DNA of 64,000 nucleotides from Actinomycetota bacterium (GTDB lineage: Bacteria; Actinomycetota; Actinomycetes; Streptosporangiales; Streptosporangiaceae): positions 1 through 64,000 of the forward strand of contig JAJPIV010000122.1 of assembly GCA_021324595.1 (NCBI GenBank), written 5' to 3'. The notes below the pieces were generated by a model. It saw only the letters and a list, made by a program, of their open reading frames with translations. It was not told where the DNA came from and made no database searches. Positions 25,328-34,350 of the stretch are shown piece after piece (the stretch's first letter is position 1; each line of letters begins with the position of its first letter). The position numbers were made by a program, and so were the translations under genes.

Positions 25328-26981
25328 GACCCCATTTTCCCCCACGCTCCGGGCCCGGCGTCCGGGAGCCGGCCGCGGCGGGCCGGGCCGCGAGGTGGCC
25401 GAGCACCTGGTCGGCGGCCAGCCGGGCCGTGGCGACGCAGGCCGGGACGCCGACGCCGTCGTAGGCCGCGCCGCAGACCGCCAGCCCGCCGAGCGCGGCG
25501 ACGCCGGCGCGGATCCGCCTCACCCGGTCGAGGTGGCCGACCGTGTACTGCGGCAGGCCGCCGCCCCAGCGGGTGACGCTGGCCGCCACGGGACGGCCGC
25601 GCACTCCGGTCGCCGCGGCCAGGTCGGCCGCCGCCAGCCCGATCAGGTCGGCGTCGTCGCGCTGGAGCAGCGCCTCCTCGCCCGCCCGCCCGAGCGAGCA
25701 GCGCACGATGTGGGTGGCCGGCTCCCGCGGGCCGGCCGCCGCCCGGTCCGCGGGCTCCCCTCCGGCGCCCGCGGCCGCCCGCGCCGGGCCACCCGGCGCG
25801 GGCAGGGTGCCCAGGTGCGGCCATTTCACGGTGCTGAACGTCACCGCCTTGACCGGGTGGCCGTCCGCCGACGGCACCAGGTAGCCGCTCCCCTTCGGCG
25901 GCCTCGGGAACGACCCTGCCGGGTAGGCGAGGGTCACGATCGCCATGCTCGCGTACTCGAACTCGGCGAGCGCCGCCGCGGCCGGCGACGCGCCCGGCAC
26001 GCCGGCGAGCAGGCGGCCGGCCGGGCGGGCGGGCAGGGCGAGGATCACCGCGTCGGCGTCCACGGCCCCGGGAGCGCTGGCCGGCCCGGTGACCAGCCGC
26101 CAGCCGGAGGCGGTCCTGGCCAGTTCCCGGACGGCCGCCCCGGTGCGGACGGCCGCGCCGCTGGCCGCGGCCAGCGCCGACGGCAGCGTCCCGAGCCCGC
26201 CGGCCAGGGTGGCGAACGCCGGCGCCGGCGCGGCCCGGCCGCCCGGCTCGCTGTCCGGACGGCCGCCATCGGCGGCGGGCTCGCCCGGCCGCGGGCCGTC
26301 GTGCCGCCCGGGAGCGCCGCCCGGCCCGGGCGCGGGCGGCGGGCCGAGCAGCGCGGCGGCGGCCTCGGCGAGCGAGGCGTGCCGCCGGGACTCCGCGGCC
26401 AGCGCGGGCAGCGTCGCCTCGAAGGACAAGCGCTCGGGACGGCCCGCGTAGACCCCGCCGAGCAGCGGCTCGACCAGCCGGTCGACGACCTCCGCGCCGA
26501 ACCGCGCCCCGACGAACCCGGCCACCGCGACGTCCCCGTCCCTCGGGGTGGCGGGGAGCGTCGCGTCCTGCCGGGCGCGGGCCAGGCCCTCGGGGGACAG
26601 GATCCCGGTGCGCTCGAGCTCAGCGAAGTCGGCGGGGACGCCCATGAACTGCCGCCGCGGCAGGTCGCGGAAGGCCCCGCGGGTCCAGATCCGGGCGGCC
26701 GTGGTCCCAGGCCCGACGAGCTCGCCGCCCAGGCCGATCTGGCGGACCAGGCCGACGCCCTCCGGGCGCCGGGCGAGCAGCGCCTCCGCGCCCACGTCCA
26801 CCGTCATCCCGGCGACCTCGCCGACCGCGAGCTTCCCGCCGATCCTGCCCGCCGCCTCCAGGATGGTCACCTCTGCCCGGCCGCGCAGGAACCAGGCCGC
26901 GGCCAGCCCGGCGATGCCGCCGCCGACGATCGCGACCCTGGGATGGCGTCCCGGCCAGGCCGGGGAGTGCACGACGTTCAC
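25317..26981 (-). CDS. hemY: Coproporphyrinogen III oxidase / protoporphyrinogen oxidase (HemY/CgoX)
   Basis: A 554-residue FAD enzyme, the step that oxidises coproporphyrinogen III before iron insertion in this pathway. The dinucleotide-binding motif [17 protein letters not shown] is at residues 14-30, followed by [20 protein letters not shown] and, at the C-terminus, [20 protein letters not shown] (FAD-binding tail). It is about 80-90 residues longer than usual because of two Ala/Gly/Pro-rich insertions (around residues 230-270 and 405-430), which look disordered. GTG 26981 is chosen for the AAGGTGG ribosome binding site; the frame upstream is not protein-like. Same operon as hemQ. A ferrochelatase gene is not present in this window. 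Confidence 0.93.
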   Translation of the reverse strand: MNVVHSPAWPGRHPRVAIVGGGIAGLAAAWFLRGRAEVTILEAAGRIGGKLAVGEVAGMTVDVGAEALLARRPEGVGLVRQIGLGGELVGPGTTAARIWTRGAFRDLPRRQFMGVPADFAELERTGILSPEGLARARQDATLPATPRDGDVAVAGFVGARFGAEVVDRLVEPLLGGVYAGRPERLSFEATLPALAAESRRHASLAEAAAALLGPPPAPGPGGAPGRHDGPRPGEPAADGGRPDSEPGGRAAPAPAFATLAGGLGTLPSALAAASGAAVRTGAAVRELARTASGWRLVTGPASAPGAVDADAVILALPARPAGRLLAGVPGASPAAAALAEFEYASMAIVTLAYPAGSFPRPPKGSGYLVPSADGHPVKAVTFSTVKWPHLGTLPAPGGPARAAAGAGGEPADRAAAGPREPATHIVRCSLGRAGEEALLQRDDADLIGLAAADLAAATGVRGRPVAASVTRWGGGLPQYTVGHLDRVRRIRAGVAALGGLAVCGAAYDGVGVPACVATARLAADQVLGHLAARPAAAGSRTPGPERGGKWGHDR

Positions 26982-27256
26982 CCGTCCACCTTCGCATACC
27001 GGCCCCGGGCGCGCCCTCCCGGCGCGCCCCGGGCCGGCCATGGCCGGCGGAACGGCCGGGCGGCCGGCCTGCCGGGCCGGCATGGATCCGGAAGCAGGTT
27101 CCCCTCGGTGCCGCACGTCTACGCCTCAGCGGGGGCGGCGCCCGCCGGAACGGCCATGATGAGCGTCGCCCGGGCACCCCTGGGCCAGGCGCCCGGGCAC
27201 CCGCCGGGCCAGGCACAATGGCATCAGCCCAGCCACCCGTTCCGCGTGAGGTTCCC

Positions 27257-28084
27257 GTGACCGACCTCGTCACCGCCCCGGCGGTCGCCGGCGAGCGGCC
27301 CATCGTGCTCCGCGCCGACTCGGTGGACCTGGTCCGTGACGGCCGCGCGCTGCTGCGGCAGGTGAGCCTCACCGTGCGGGCCGGCGAGCACTGGGCGCTG
27401 CTTGGCCCGAACGGGGCGGGCAAGAGCACGCTCCTGCGCGTGCTGGCCAGCTACGCGCACCCGACCAGCGGGCGGGTCGAGATCCTCGGGCAGCGGCTCG
27501 GGAGGGTGGACGTGTTCACCCTGCGCCCCCACGTGGCGATCGTCACCCCGCACCATCCGCTGCACGCGCCGCGGACGGTGCTGGACATCGTGCTGACCGG
27601 GGCGACGGGGACCATCGAGCGCGCGGCCGGGTGGACGCCATCGCCCGCCGACCTGGCCCGGGCCGGCGAGATGATCGAGCTGATGGGCCTGGCCGGGCTG
27701 GCCGGCGCCCGCTGGCCGACGCTGTCCCAGGGCGAACGGGGCCGTGCCCTGATCGCCCGCGCGCTCATGGGCAGGCCCCGCGTGCTGCTCCTGGACGAGC
27801 CCGCCGCCGGGCTGGACATCGCCGGGCGCGAGCGCCTGCTGTCCAGCATCGCGGGCCTGCGCCAGCTCCGGCCGGAGCTGGCGACCGTCATGGTCACCCA
27901 CCATGTCGAGGAGCTGCCGGCCAGCACCAGCCACGCGGTCCTGCTGCGGGACGGGCGGCAGGTCGCCGCCGGGCCGGCGGGCGAGGTGCTCGTCTCGGAG
28001 CTGGCCAGCGCCTGCTTCGGCTACCCGGTCACGATCACGCGGAACGGCGGCCGCTGGGCGTGCGTCGCCCGGGCCGGAGGCTGA
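27257..28084 (+). CDS. ABC transporter ATP-binding protein, no adjacent permease
   Basis: A 275-residue ATPase with Walker A GPNGAGKST, signature LSQGERGRALIARAL, Walker B VLLLDEPAAGLD and switch VMVTHHVEELP. It resembles the ModF/YlmA-type single ATPases sometimes annotated as molybdate or iron transport proteins; these lack a dedicated permease, as here. The GTG at 27257 has GAGG upstream; ATG 27218 would add 13 residues. It sits on the plus strand between the minus-strand haem genes, so its function may be unrelated to haem. The signature is LSQGE rather than LSGGE. Confidence 0.85.
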   Translation: MTDLVTAPAVAGERPIVLRADSVDLVRDGRALLRQVSLTVRAGEHWALLGPNGAGKSTLLRVLASYAHPTSGRVEILGQRLGRVDVFTLRPHVAIVTPHHPLHAPRTVLDIVLTGATGTIERAAGWTPSPADLARAGEMIELMGLAGLAGARWPTLSQGERGRALIARALMGRPRVLLLDEPAAGLDIAGRERLLSSIAGLRQLRPELATVMVTHHVEELPASTSHAVLLRDGRQVAAGPAGEVLVSELASACFGYPVTITRNGGRWACVARAGG

Positions 28085-28132
28085 CCGCGGCCGACCTGAT
28101 GGCCGGGCGCCACGGCGGGTGACCCGGCCGGC

Positions 28133-28202
28133 GCACTGCCGTCCCCGCACTGCCGTCCCCGCACTGCCGTCCCCGCACTGCCGTCCCCGCACTGCCGTCC
28201 CC
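28133..28202. repeat. Five tandem copies of a 14-bp unit
   Basis: GCACTGCCGTCCCC is repeated five times without change, in the gap between the ABC ATPase and the DUF4349 gene. It has the form of a variable-number tandem repeat. Confidence 0.9.
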
Positions 28203-28267
28203 GCGCCGCCCGTCGCCCGCGCCCGGTGCCGCCTGGCAGGGAACCGGGCGCGCGCCCGCTGCGTCGC

Positions 28268-29221
28268 ATGGGCATGACCCGACCCTCCCGCGCCAGGGCA
28301 CGCGCCATCCTGACCGGCGGTGCCGCCGCCGCCATCCTGCTGCTCGCCGCCTGCTCCGGCCCCGCCGGGACCCCGGCGAGCGGGCCTGCCGCGCAGGGAG
28401 CGCCGCGCATCCGGACGGGGGCCGTCCCGGGCGGGGCCGCGTCCGCGCCGGCCCCGGCCTCGGCGGCCCCCGGCGGCCAGGTGACGCTGACCCGGCTCGC
28501 CCCGCCGCAGAGCGTCATCTACACCGCCGACCTCACGATCCGCTCGCCGGATGTCGCCGCCGCCGCGTCCGCGGCGGCCGGCATCGCCACCGCCGCCGGC
28601 GGGTACGTCGCGGGCGAGCAGGAGAACGCCGCGCCAGGCGGCCGGGCCGCGCCCAGGGTCGCCCTCACCCTGAAGGTCCCGGTCGCCGCGTACCAGCCGG
28701 CCCTGGCCAGGCTGGCGCGCCTGGGCCGCCAGGTCACGTTCCGCGAGCGCGCGGCTGACGTGACCCAGGAGGTCGCCGACGTGGGCAGCCGGGTCGCGAC
28801 GGCGCAGGCCGCGATCCGCCAGCTGCGCGCCCTGCTCACGCACGCAGGGTCGGTGGGCGAGCTGCTGTCGGTCCAGGACGAGATCAACGCCGAGGAGGCG
28901 GCGCTGGAGTCGCTGCTGGCCCAGCAGCGGGCGCTCGCCCGCGAGACCAGCTACGCGACCGTGTCGATGCTGATCCTCGGCCACCGCCCGCGGCCCGCTC
29001 GCCATCCGGCCAAGCCCCGCCGCGGCTTCCTCGCAGGCCTGGCCGCGGGCTGGCGCGCGCTCGTGACCGCCGTGGCCTGGCTGCTGACCGCGCTCGGCGC
29101 CGCGCTGCCGTTCGCCGTGCTGCTCGCGCTGCTCGCCGGCGCCGGCTGGGCCGCGCGCCGCCGGCTGGCCCGGCGCAAGGCGTCGGCGTCCGCAACCGGC
29201 CCGCCCGCGCCGGCGTCGTAG
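28268..29221 (+). CDS. DUF4349 membrane lipoprotein
   Basis: A ~317-residue envelope protein of the DUF4349 family. Lipoprotein signal peptide with lipobox LAAC (Cys29). After an Ala/Pro/Gly-rich linker the DUF4349 core begins at VIYTADLTIRSPD, includes GGYVAGEQEN and LTLKVPVAAYQPALARLARLG, and contains a coiled coil (DVGSRVATAQAAIRQLRALL through INAEEAALESLLAQQRALA). A hydrophobic segment near residues 265-300 anchors the C-terminus, ending in a basic tail. Family function is unknown. ATG 28268 or 28274 are both possible starts. Followed by a strong hairpin. Confidence 0.88.
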   Translation: MGMTRPSRARARAILTGGAAAAILLLAACSGPAGTPASGPAAQGAPRIRTGAVPGGAASAPAPASAAPGGQVTLTRLAPPQSVIYTADLTIRSPDVAAAASAAAGIATAAGGYVAGEQENAAPGGRAAPRVALTLKVPVAAYQPALARLARLGRQVTFRERAADVTQEVADVGSRVATAQAAIRQLRALLTHAGSVGELLSVQDEINAEEAALESLLAQQRALARETSYATVSMLILGHRPRPARHPAKPRRGFLAGLAAGWRALVTAVAWLLTALGAALPFAVLLALLAGAGWAARRRLARRKASASATGPPAPAS

Positions 29222-29240
29222 CGACCAGGGACCCGGGCCC

Positions 29241-29270
29241 CCCGCCGGGCCGGCGCTCAGGCCCGGCGGG
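29241..29270. terminator. Bidirectional stem-loop between DUF4349 and hemE
   Basis: CCCGCCGGGCC and GGCCCGGCGGG form an 11-bp stem with an 8-nt loop, lying between two convergent genes. Confidence 0.65.
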
Positions 29271-29291
29271 AGCGCCGGGCCGGGCGGCACC

Positions 29292-30347
29292 TCAGCGGGC
29301 CATGCCGCCCGGCCCGGCGGGAACCGAGTGGACCAGGTCGGTGAGCCTGGCGAGCGTGTCCGGATCGGTCTCCGGCAGCACGCCGTGGCCGAGGTTGAAC
29401 ACGTGGCCCTCGGCGGTGCGGCCAAGCTCGAGCACCTCGCGGGCGCGCCGCTCCACGGCCGGCCACGGGGCGAGCAGCGCGGCCGGGTCCAGGTTCCCCT
29501 GGAGCGCCACGCCCGGCGCGACCCGGCGCGCCGCCTCGTCGAGCGGAACCCGCCAGTCCACCCCCACGACCTCCACCCCGGCCTCGCTCATCAGGCCGAG
29601 CAGCTCCCCGGTGCCGACGCCGAAGTGAATCCTCGGCACGGCCGGGCCGGCCAGGGCGCCGAACACCCGGCGGGTGTACGGCAGCACGCCGCGCCGGTAG
29701 TCCTCGGCGGCGAGCACCCCCGCCCAGGAGTCGAACAGCTGGACCGCGGAGGCGCCGGCATCGACCTGGACCCGCAGGAACATGGCCGTGATCGCGGCCA
29801 GCTTGCCCATCAGCGCGTCCCACAGGCCCGGGTCGGAGTACAGCAGCGCGCGCGTGCGCTCGAAGGTCTTCGACGGCCCCCCCTCGACCAGGTAGCAGGC
29901 GAGGGTGAACGGGCCCCCGGCGAACCCGATCAGCGGCGTCCCGCCGAGCTCGGCGACGAGCATGCGGACCGCGGCCGCGGCGAACTCCACGTCCGGCGGC
30001 TCCAGGTCGCCTATCCTGGCCACGTCGCCGCGGCTGCGCACCGGCCGGCCGATCACCGGCCCCACCCCCGGGCGGATCTCGACGTCCACCCCGGCCGCGC
30101 GCAGCGGCACCACGATGTCGCTGAACAGGATCGCGGCATCCACCCCGTACCGGCGGACCGGCTGGAGCGTGATCTCGGTGACCAGTTCCGGGTCCTGGCA
30201 CGCGTCGAGCATCGCCGTGCCCGCCCGGGTGGCCCGGTACTCGGGCAGGGAACGGCCGGCCTGCCGCATGTACCAGACAGGGACGTGCGGCACCGGCTGC
30301 CGACGGCAGGCGCGGAGGAACGGCGAGTCGGCGGTCTGCGCGGTCAC
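29292..30347 (-). CDS. hemE: Uroporphyrinogen decarboxylase
   Basis: A 351-residue cytoplasmic enzyme that converts uroporphyrinogen III to coproporphyrinogen III, upstream of HemY and HemQ in haem synthesis. The signature [16 protein letters not shown] near the N-terminus holds the substrate-binding Arg residues; [17 protein letters not shown] contains the catalytic Asp; [54 protein letters not shown] and [14 protein letters not shown] are all conserved. Length is typical. It starts with GTG and faces away from the small-protein operon at 30593; a tandem repeat lies in the shared upstream region. Confidence 0.97.
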   Translation of the reverse strand: MTAQTADSPFLRACRRQPVPHVPVWYMRQAGRSLPEYRATRAGTAMLDACQDPELVTEITLQPVRRYGVDAAILFSDIVVPLRAAGVDVEIRPGVGPVIGRPVRSRGDVARIGDLEPPDVEFAAAAVRMLVAELGGTPLIGFAGGPFTLACYLVEGGPSKTFERTRALLYSDPGLWDALMGKLAAITAMFLRVQVDAGASAVQLFDSWAGVLAAEDYRRGVLPYTRRVFGALAGPAVPRIHFGVGTGELLGLMSEAGVEVVGVDWRVPLDEAARRVAPGVALQGNLDPAALLAPWPAVERRAREVLELGRTAEGHVFNLGHGVLPETDPDTLARLTDLVHSVPAGPGGMAR

Positions 30348-30383
30348 GCCTGGGATCGTCTCACAGGCCGCCGGGTCTCCCGC

Positions 30384-30476
30384 GCGCGATGCGGCCGCCC
30401 GCGCGATGCCGGGCCGCCCGCGCGATGCCGGGCCGCCCGCGCGATGCCGGGCCGGACGCGCGATGCCGGGCCGGAC
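30384..30476. repeat. Tandem 19-bp repeat upstream of hemE
   Basis: Four complete 19-bp units beginning GCGCGATGCCGGGCCG lie at 30401-30419, 30420-30438, 30439-30457 and 30458-30476; the last two differ from the first two by a 3-base substitution at the end. A shortened 17-bp unit precedes them. They lie between the divergent hemE and small-protein operon starts. Confidence 0.85.
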
Positions 30477-30592
30477 GCGCTGCGCGCCCGGGGCCGGGCC
30501 GGGCGTTTGCCGCCAATCGCCCGGATGACACGCCGCCGGAGATCCACGGGATGCGGGCGGGCCCGTGCCAGCATCAAGCCAGGAGCGTGCCC

Positions 30593-30649
30593 ATGAGCGT
30601 GATCGTTCACAAGCGCGGCCCGCGCGGCCTGATCAGGAGCGGCAGATGA
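30593..30649 (+). CDS. Possible 18-residue ORF coupled to the next gene
   Basis: ATG 30593 opens an 18-codon frame encoding [23 protein letters not shown] at 30581-30585 is a good ribosome binding site 7 nt before it. Its TGA overlaps the next gene's ATG (ATGA), the usual sign of translational coupling, and the following gene also has its own AGGAG site inside this ORF. It could be a tiny basic protein or a leader peptide. Conservation in relatives would be needed to call it real. Confidence 0.45.
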   Translation: MSVIVHKRGPRGLIRSGR

Positions 30650-30972
30650 CCGGCGTCACTCGCGACTGCCCCGGATGCGGTCCGGAGCGCCTCTTCGCCC
30701 AGCATCACCCCGAGCCGGGCTGCTGCCCCGACGTGGCCGGCGGCCCGTGCCCGGAGTGGTTCTGCCTGACCTGCGGCACCGCCCTGCTCCTCGGGCTTGC
30801 CCCGCCGGCGGCCCGCGCCGAGGCGCAGGCGGCCGGCCAGGGCATGGCCGATCCGGCCGGCGTCCCCGCCGCTGCCGGGGGCCCCGCCGCCCCGGGGGGC
30901 CCGGCAGCCCCCGCGGCAGCCGCCTCCGCGGGTTCCCGCCGCCCCGAGGGATCGTACGCGAGCGTGGCATGA
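30646..30972 (+). CDS. Small cysteine-rich protein, putative zinc ribbon
   Basis: A 108-residue protein. Residues 8-45 hold two CxxC pairs (CPGC and CLTC) plus a CC pair and another Cys, with His residues between, so a zinc-binding ribbon is likely. The second half is Ala/Gly/Pro-rich and probably disordered. ATG 30646 is preceded by AGGAG at 30634-30638 with 7-nt spacing. It is followed after 7 bp by the DUF3000 gene. I do not recognise a function; the layout fits a short regulatory or structural zinc protein. Confidence 0.6.
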   Translation: MTGVTRDCPGCGPERLFAQHHPEPGCCPDVAGGPCPEWFCLTCGTALLLGLAPPAARAEAQAAGQGMADPAGVPAAAGGPAAPGGPAAPAAAASAGSRRPEGSYASVA

Positions 30973-30979
30973 GGACGCA

Positions 30980-31726
30980 GTGCCGCCCTCCCGCGAGCTG
31001 AGGCCTGCCTTCGCCCCGGCCAGTCGCGGCGCAGCCGGCGGCCAGGACCGCGCCGAAGGCCGCCCCGATGGCGGCGGGGACGCCGCAGGCGGCCGCTCTC
31101 AGGCCGGCCCGGGCGGGCGCGACGACCCCGCCGGGAGGGCCTTCCGGGCGGCCGTCGCCGAGCTTGAGTCCGGCGTGGGCGAGCAGCGGGCCGCGCGGCG
31201 CGAGGTGAGCTTCGACAGCGAGCCCCCGCCTCGCCGGCTCGCGCCCCGCGCGGCGGCGATCGCGGCCACCGTGGCGGTCGCGGGCGAGGAGGTCGGGTGG
31301 GGCCGGTTCGTGCTGCTGCACGACCCGGCCGGCCAGCCGGGGTGGGAGGGGGCATTCCGCGTCATCGCCTACGTGCGCGCCGAGCTCGAGCCGGAGATCG
31401 CCGCCGACCCGCTGATCGGGCAGGTCGGCTGGAGCTGGCTGACCGAGGCGCTGGGCATCCGCTCGGCCAGGTACGCCGCGCCGAGCGGAACGGTGACCCG
31501 GGTCGTGACCGAGGGCTTCGGGAGGAAGCGGGACGAGCCGGCCTGCACCGAGTTCGAGATGCGGGCCTCGTGGTCGCCCGCGCCCGCCTGGCCCGACGGC
31601 CGCCTTGGGCTCGACCGCCACGTGGGAGCCTGGGTGGACGCGCTGTGCTCCGCCTCCGGCCTGCCGCCGGTGCCCGGCGTGGCCCGGCTTCGCCACGGCC
31701 CGGCGCCCGCCGGCCGCGAGCCGTGA
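30980..31726 (+). CDS. DUF3000 family protein
   Basis: A 248-residue conserved actinobacterial protein of the DUF3000 family. The conserved part runs from about residue 60 (FRAAVAELESGV) through REVSFDSEPPPRRLAPRAAA, VGWGRFVLLHDPAGQPGWEG, VAYVRAELEPEIAADPLIG-like sequence, VGWSWLTEALG, and the C-terminal LDRHVGAWVDALCS. The N-terminal ~55 residues are low complexity. GTG 30980 follows GAGG by 5 nt. It overlaps the RNase D gene by 4 bp (GTGA). The hemE/DUF3000/RNase D association is, as I recall, common in actinomycetes; no activity is known. Confidence 0.88.
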   Translation: MPPSRELRPAFAPASRGAAGGQDRAEGRPDGGGDAAGGRSQAGPGGRDDPAGRAFRAAVAELESGVGEQRAARREVSFDSEPPPRRLAPRAAAIAATVAVAGEEVGWGRFVLLHDPAGQPGWEGAFRVIAYVRAELEPEIAADPLIGQVGWSWLTEALGIRSARYAAPSGTVTRVVTEGFGRKRDEPACTEFEMRASWSPAPAWPDGRLGLDRHVGAWVDALCSASGLPPVPGVARLRHGPAPAGREP

Positions 31727-32937
31727 CCGTCCCGCTGCTCGAGCCGCGGGAGGGCCTGCCGCCGCTGGTGGCCACCGCCGACGAGCTCGCCGAGGCCACC
31801 CGCAGGCTGGCGTCCGGTGCCGGCCCCGTCGCCGTGGACGCCGAGCGAGCCTCGGGGTTCAGGTACGGGCAGCGCGCGTTCCTCGTGCAGCTGCGCCGGG
31901 CCGGAGCGGGCACGGTGCTGATCGACCCGGTCGCCTGCCCGGACCTGTCCGGCATCCAGTCCGCCCTGGCCGGCGCCGAGGCAGTCCTCCACGCGGCCGG
32001 CCAGGACCTGCCGTGCCTGGCCGACCTGGGCTACCGGCCAGGGCGGATCTTCGACACCGAGCTGGCCGGCCGGCTGCTCGGGTACCCGAGGGTGGGCCTG
32101 GCCGCCCTGGTCGAGGAGGTCCTCGGGCTCACGCTGGAGAAGACGCACTCCGCCGCCGACTGGTCCACCAGGCCGCTGCCGCCGGACTGGCTGCGCTACG
32201 CCGCGCTCGACGTCGAGGTGCTCATCGAGCTGCGGGACGCCCTGGCCGGGCAGCTCGCCGAGCAGGGCAAGGCGGCCTGGGCGGAGCAGGAGTTCGCCGC
32301 GGTGCTCGCCGCGGGGCCGGCGCCGCCGCGGCCCGACCCGTGGCGGCGGACGTCCGGCATCCACCGGGTGCGCAGCAGGCGCGGGCTGGCGATCGTCCGC
32401 GAGATGTGGCAGACGCGCGACCAGATCGCCCGCCGCCGCGACATCTCGCCGACCAGGATCCTGCCCGACGCGGCGATCGTGGAGGCGGCCCGGGCGGCGC
32501 CCAGCACGCCGGAGGAACTCGGCGCGCTCGCGGGCTTCACCGGACGCGGCGCCCGGCGCTACGGCGCTGAGTGGCTGCGCGCGATCCGCCGCGCCAGGTC
32601 GCTGCCCGACGACCAGCTCCCTGAGTCGTCGGCGCCGCCCGGCGAGGGCCCGCCTCCCGCTCACCGCTGGCCCGAGCGGGACCCGGCCGCGGCTCGCCGC
32701 CTCGCCGCCGTGCGGGCGGCGGTTGCCGCCCTCGCCGACGAGCACCGCCTGCCCGCCGAGAACCTGCTGGCCCCCGACGCCGTCCGGCGACTGTCGTGGC
32801 AGCCGCCCGCGCTGCTGACCCCGGACGCCATCGCCGATGAGCTCCGGCGCTACGGCGCCCGGCCGTGGCAGGCCGGCATCACGGCTGCCCCGATCGCCGG
32901 GGCGCTGCTGAGGCTGATCGAGAAGGGCCAGGCCTGA
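31723..32937 (+). CDS. Ribonuclease D-like 3'-5' exonuclease with HRDC domain
   Basis: A 404-residue DEDD-family exoribonuclease. Exo motif I is VAVDAERASG (Asp-x-Glu), motif II lies in LHAAGQDLPCLADLGY, and motif III is WLRYAALDVEVLIEL, the YxxxD type. The HRDC domain follows at about residues 215-290 (RGLAIVREMWQTRDQIARRR, PTRILPDAAIVEAAR). The likely role is 3' trimming of stable RNA. It starts with GTG inside the DUF3000 stop, and ends three bases before the convergent DUF2695 gene. Confidence 0.92.
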   Translation: MTVPLLEPREGLPPLVATADELAEATRRLASGAGPVAVDAERASGFRYGQRAFLVQLRRAGAGTVLIDPVACPDLSGIQSALAGAEAVLHAAGQDLPCLADLGYRPGRIFDTELAGRLLGYPRVGLAALVEEVLGLTLEKTHSAADWSTRPLPPDWLRYAALDVEVLIELRDALAGQLAEQGKAAWAEQEFAAVLAAGPAPPRPDPWRRTSGIHRVRSRRGLAIVREMWQTRDQIARRRDISPTRILPDAAIVEAARAAPSTPEELGALAGFTGRGARRYGAEWLRAIRRARSLPDDQLPESSAPPGEGPPPAHRWPERDPAAARRLAAVRAAVAALADEHRLPAENLLAPDAVRRLSWQPPALLTPDAIADELRRYGARPWQAGITAAPIAGALLRLIEKGQA

Positions 32938-32940
32938 CGA

Positions 32941-33294
32941 TCACGGCGCGCCATGCCCTGGCGGCCGCAGCCGGCACGGCCTGGGCGATCCGGCCCCCGG
33001 GATCCCGGCGCACGGCAGCGGCCCGCTGACGGGCGGGTAGTCCGGGAACACGGTCAGCAACACCTCGCAGTCGCAGAATCCGCCGCGGCGCCGCAGCTCG
33101 CGCAGCAGCCCGCCGGGCGACGCGGCCCTGGCGTCGCGCCACCGGGCCGCCCACCGGTGCGTCCCGTCGCAGCCGAACTCGGCGACCATGCGGACCAGGT
33201 AGCAGCGCAGGCACTCGCGCTCCCCGGGCGCCGTCAGCGCGGCCGCGAGCTCCGCGAGCTCGCCCTCCAGATTCTCGGGCGTGACCTCGGCCAC
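32941..33294 (-). CDS. DUF2695 family protein
   Basis: A 117-residue protein. The DUF2695 region is recognised from ERECLRCYLVRMVAEFGCDG, HRWAARWRDARA and LRRRGGFCDCEVLLTVFPDY, with several cysteines and a His that could bind metal. GTG 33294 has AAGGAG 5 nt upstream. Function unknown. The gene lies alone between RNase D (convergent) and the MutT1-like gene (same strand, 144 bp away). Confidence 0.78.
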   Translation of the reverse strand: MAEVTPENLEGELAELAAALTAPGERECLRCYLVRMVAEFGCDGTHRWAARWRDARAASPGGLLRELRRRGGFCDCEVLLTVFPDYPPVSGPLPCAGIPGAGSPRPCRLRPPGHGAP

Positions 33295-33438
33295 CGCGCT
33301 CCTTCCCCCTTTCCAGGCGCTGCGAGCGCCCGGCCATGGTTCTACCGCCGCCCGCTGACAGCCGGGCGGCTTCCGGCGGGCCGGGCTGGGCACCGGGCCG
33401 CTGGCGCCGGCCGGCGCGGCGCGGTCGGCGCGCGGCGG

Positions 33439-34350
33439 TCAGGCGCCGGGATCGTGCCGCTCGCAGGCGGCCAGCGCGCCGCCGGCCGAGTGCAGCACCC
33501 AGAACGCGCCCTTGCCCAGGGGCCGCCCGCCGGGCGGCCGGGCGCCCAGGGCCCGGCAGGCCGCCTCGGCGATCGCCGGCAGGTTCTCCCGGTGGGCGCA
33601 GATCAGCACCGGGCCGCCGGCGGCCGCCAGGGCGGCAGCGCGGGAGGCGGCGGCCGCCAGATCCCCGCCGCCGTCCGGGCGCACCGTGAACGCAGCCTCC
33701 GGCTCGACCGCTGCCCCGGTCACGGCCGCGTACGGCCGCACGGTGGCCAGGCAGCGCTCGGCCCCGGAGCTGATCACCCGGCACGGCCCGTAGCACGCGA
33801 GAATCGCGGCCAGGAGCTTGGCCTGGGCCGCCCCGCGGGAGTCCAGCGGCCTGCCCAGGTCGCGGCCGGCGGCGTCACGGCCGCGCGGCCTGCGGCCGGC
33901 CTGGGCGTGCCGCAGCAGGATGAGCGGCGCGGTCCTGGCCGGGCCGGACAGGAACTCCTCGAGCAGGACCCGGTCCCGCTGGTAGCTGAGCCGCAGGCGC
34001 GCCTCGCCGGGCGGCACCCAGGCCACCTGGTCCACCTCTTCGCCCGGCGCGAAGCTGGCCGTCCCCGCGCAGCGGCCGGCCCAGTAGCTGACGCGCTTGA
34101 TCCGGCCGAAGGCGCGGTAGACGGAGGGCCGCAGGGGACGGCCGAGCACCACCCGCAGCCCGGTCTCCTCGGCCACCTCCCGGACGGCCGCGGCCAGCAC
34201 GTGCTCGCCGCGGCGGCACTTCCCCTTCGGGTGCGACCAGTCGTCGTACCTGGGGCGGTGGACGAGCGCGAGCTCCACCCCGGCAGCGGCCGGCCGCCAG
34301 ACCACCGCTCCGGCGGCGCGGACAGCGCCCGCGCCCGCGGGATCAGCCAC
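33439..34350 (-). CDS. MutT1-like Nudix hydrolase fused to a histidine phosphatase domain
   Basis: A 303-residue two-domain protein with the arrangement of mycobacterial MutT1. The Nudix box is complete: [17 protein letters not shown] with EETGL following (GX5EX7REUXEEXGU). The second domain is a phosphohistidine-phosphatase/SixA type with [13 protein letters not shown] (catalytic RHA motif) and [12 protein letters not shown] near the end. In mycobacteria MutT1 cleans oxidised or polyphosphorylated nucleotides. GTG 34350 is preferred; a longer frame starts at 34401 inside ppk. It overlaps the ppk stop by 8 bp, a coupling also known in mycobacteria. Confidence 0.9.
   Translation of the reverse strand: MADPAGAGAVRAAGAVVWRPAAAGVELALVHRPRYDDWSHPKGKCRRGEHVLAAAVREVAEETGLRVVLGRPLRPSVYRAFGRIKRVSYWAGRCAGTASFAPGEEVDQVAWVPPGEARLRLSYQRDRVLLEEFLSGPARTAPLILLRHAQAGRRPRGRDAAGRDLGRPLDSRGAAQAKLLAAILACYGPCRVISSGAERCLATVRPYAAVTGAAVEPEAAFTVRPDGGGDLAAAASRAAALAAAGGPVLICAHRENLPAIAEAACRALGARPPGGRPLGKGAFWVLHSAGGALAACERHDPGA

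Noticed and set aside
27167-27213. Degenerate ~23-bp repeat before the ABC ATPase gene
   Set aside because: The two copies differ at several positions and lie in low-complexity GC-rich sequence.
28133-28202. CRISPR array
   Set aside because: The 14-bp units abut with no spacers and no cas genes are present; it is a simple tandem repeat.
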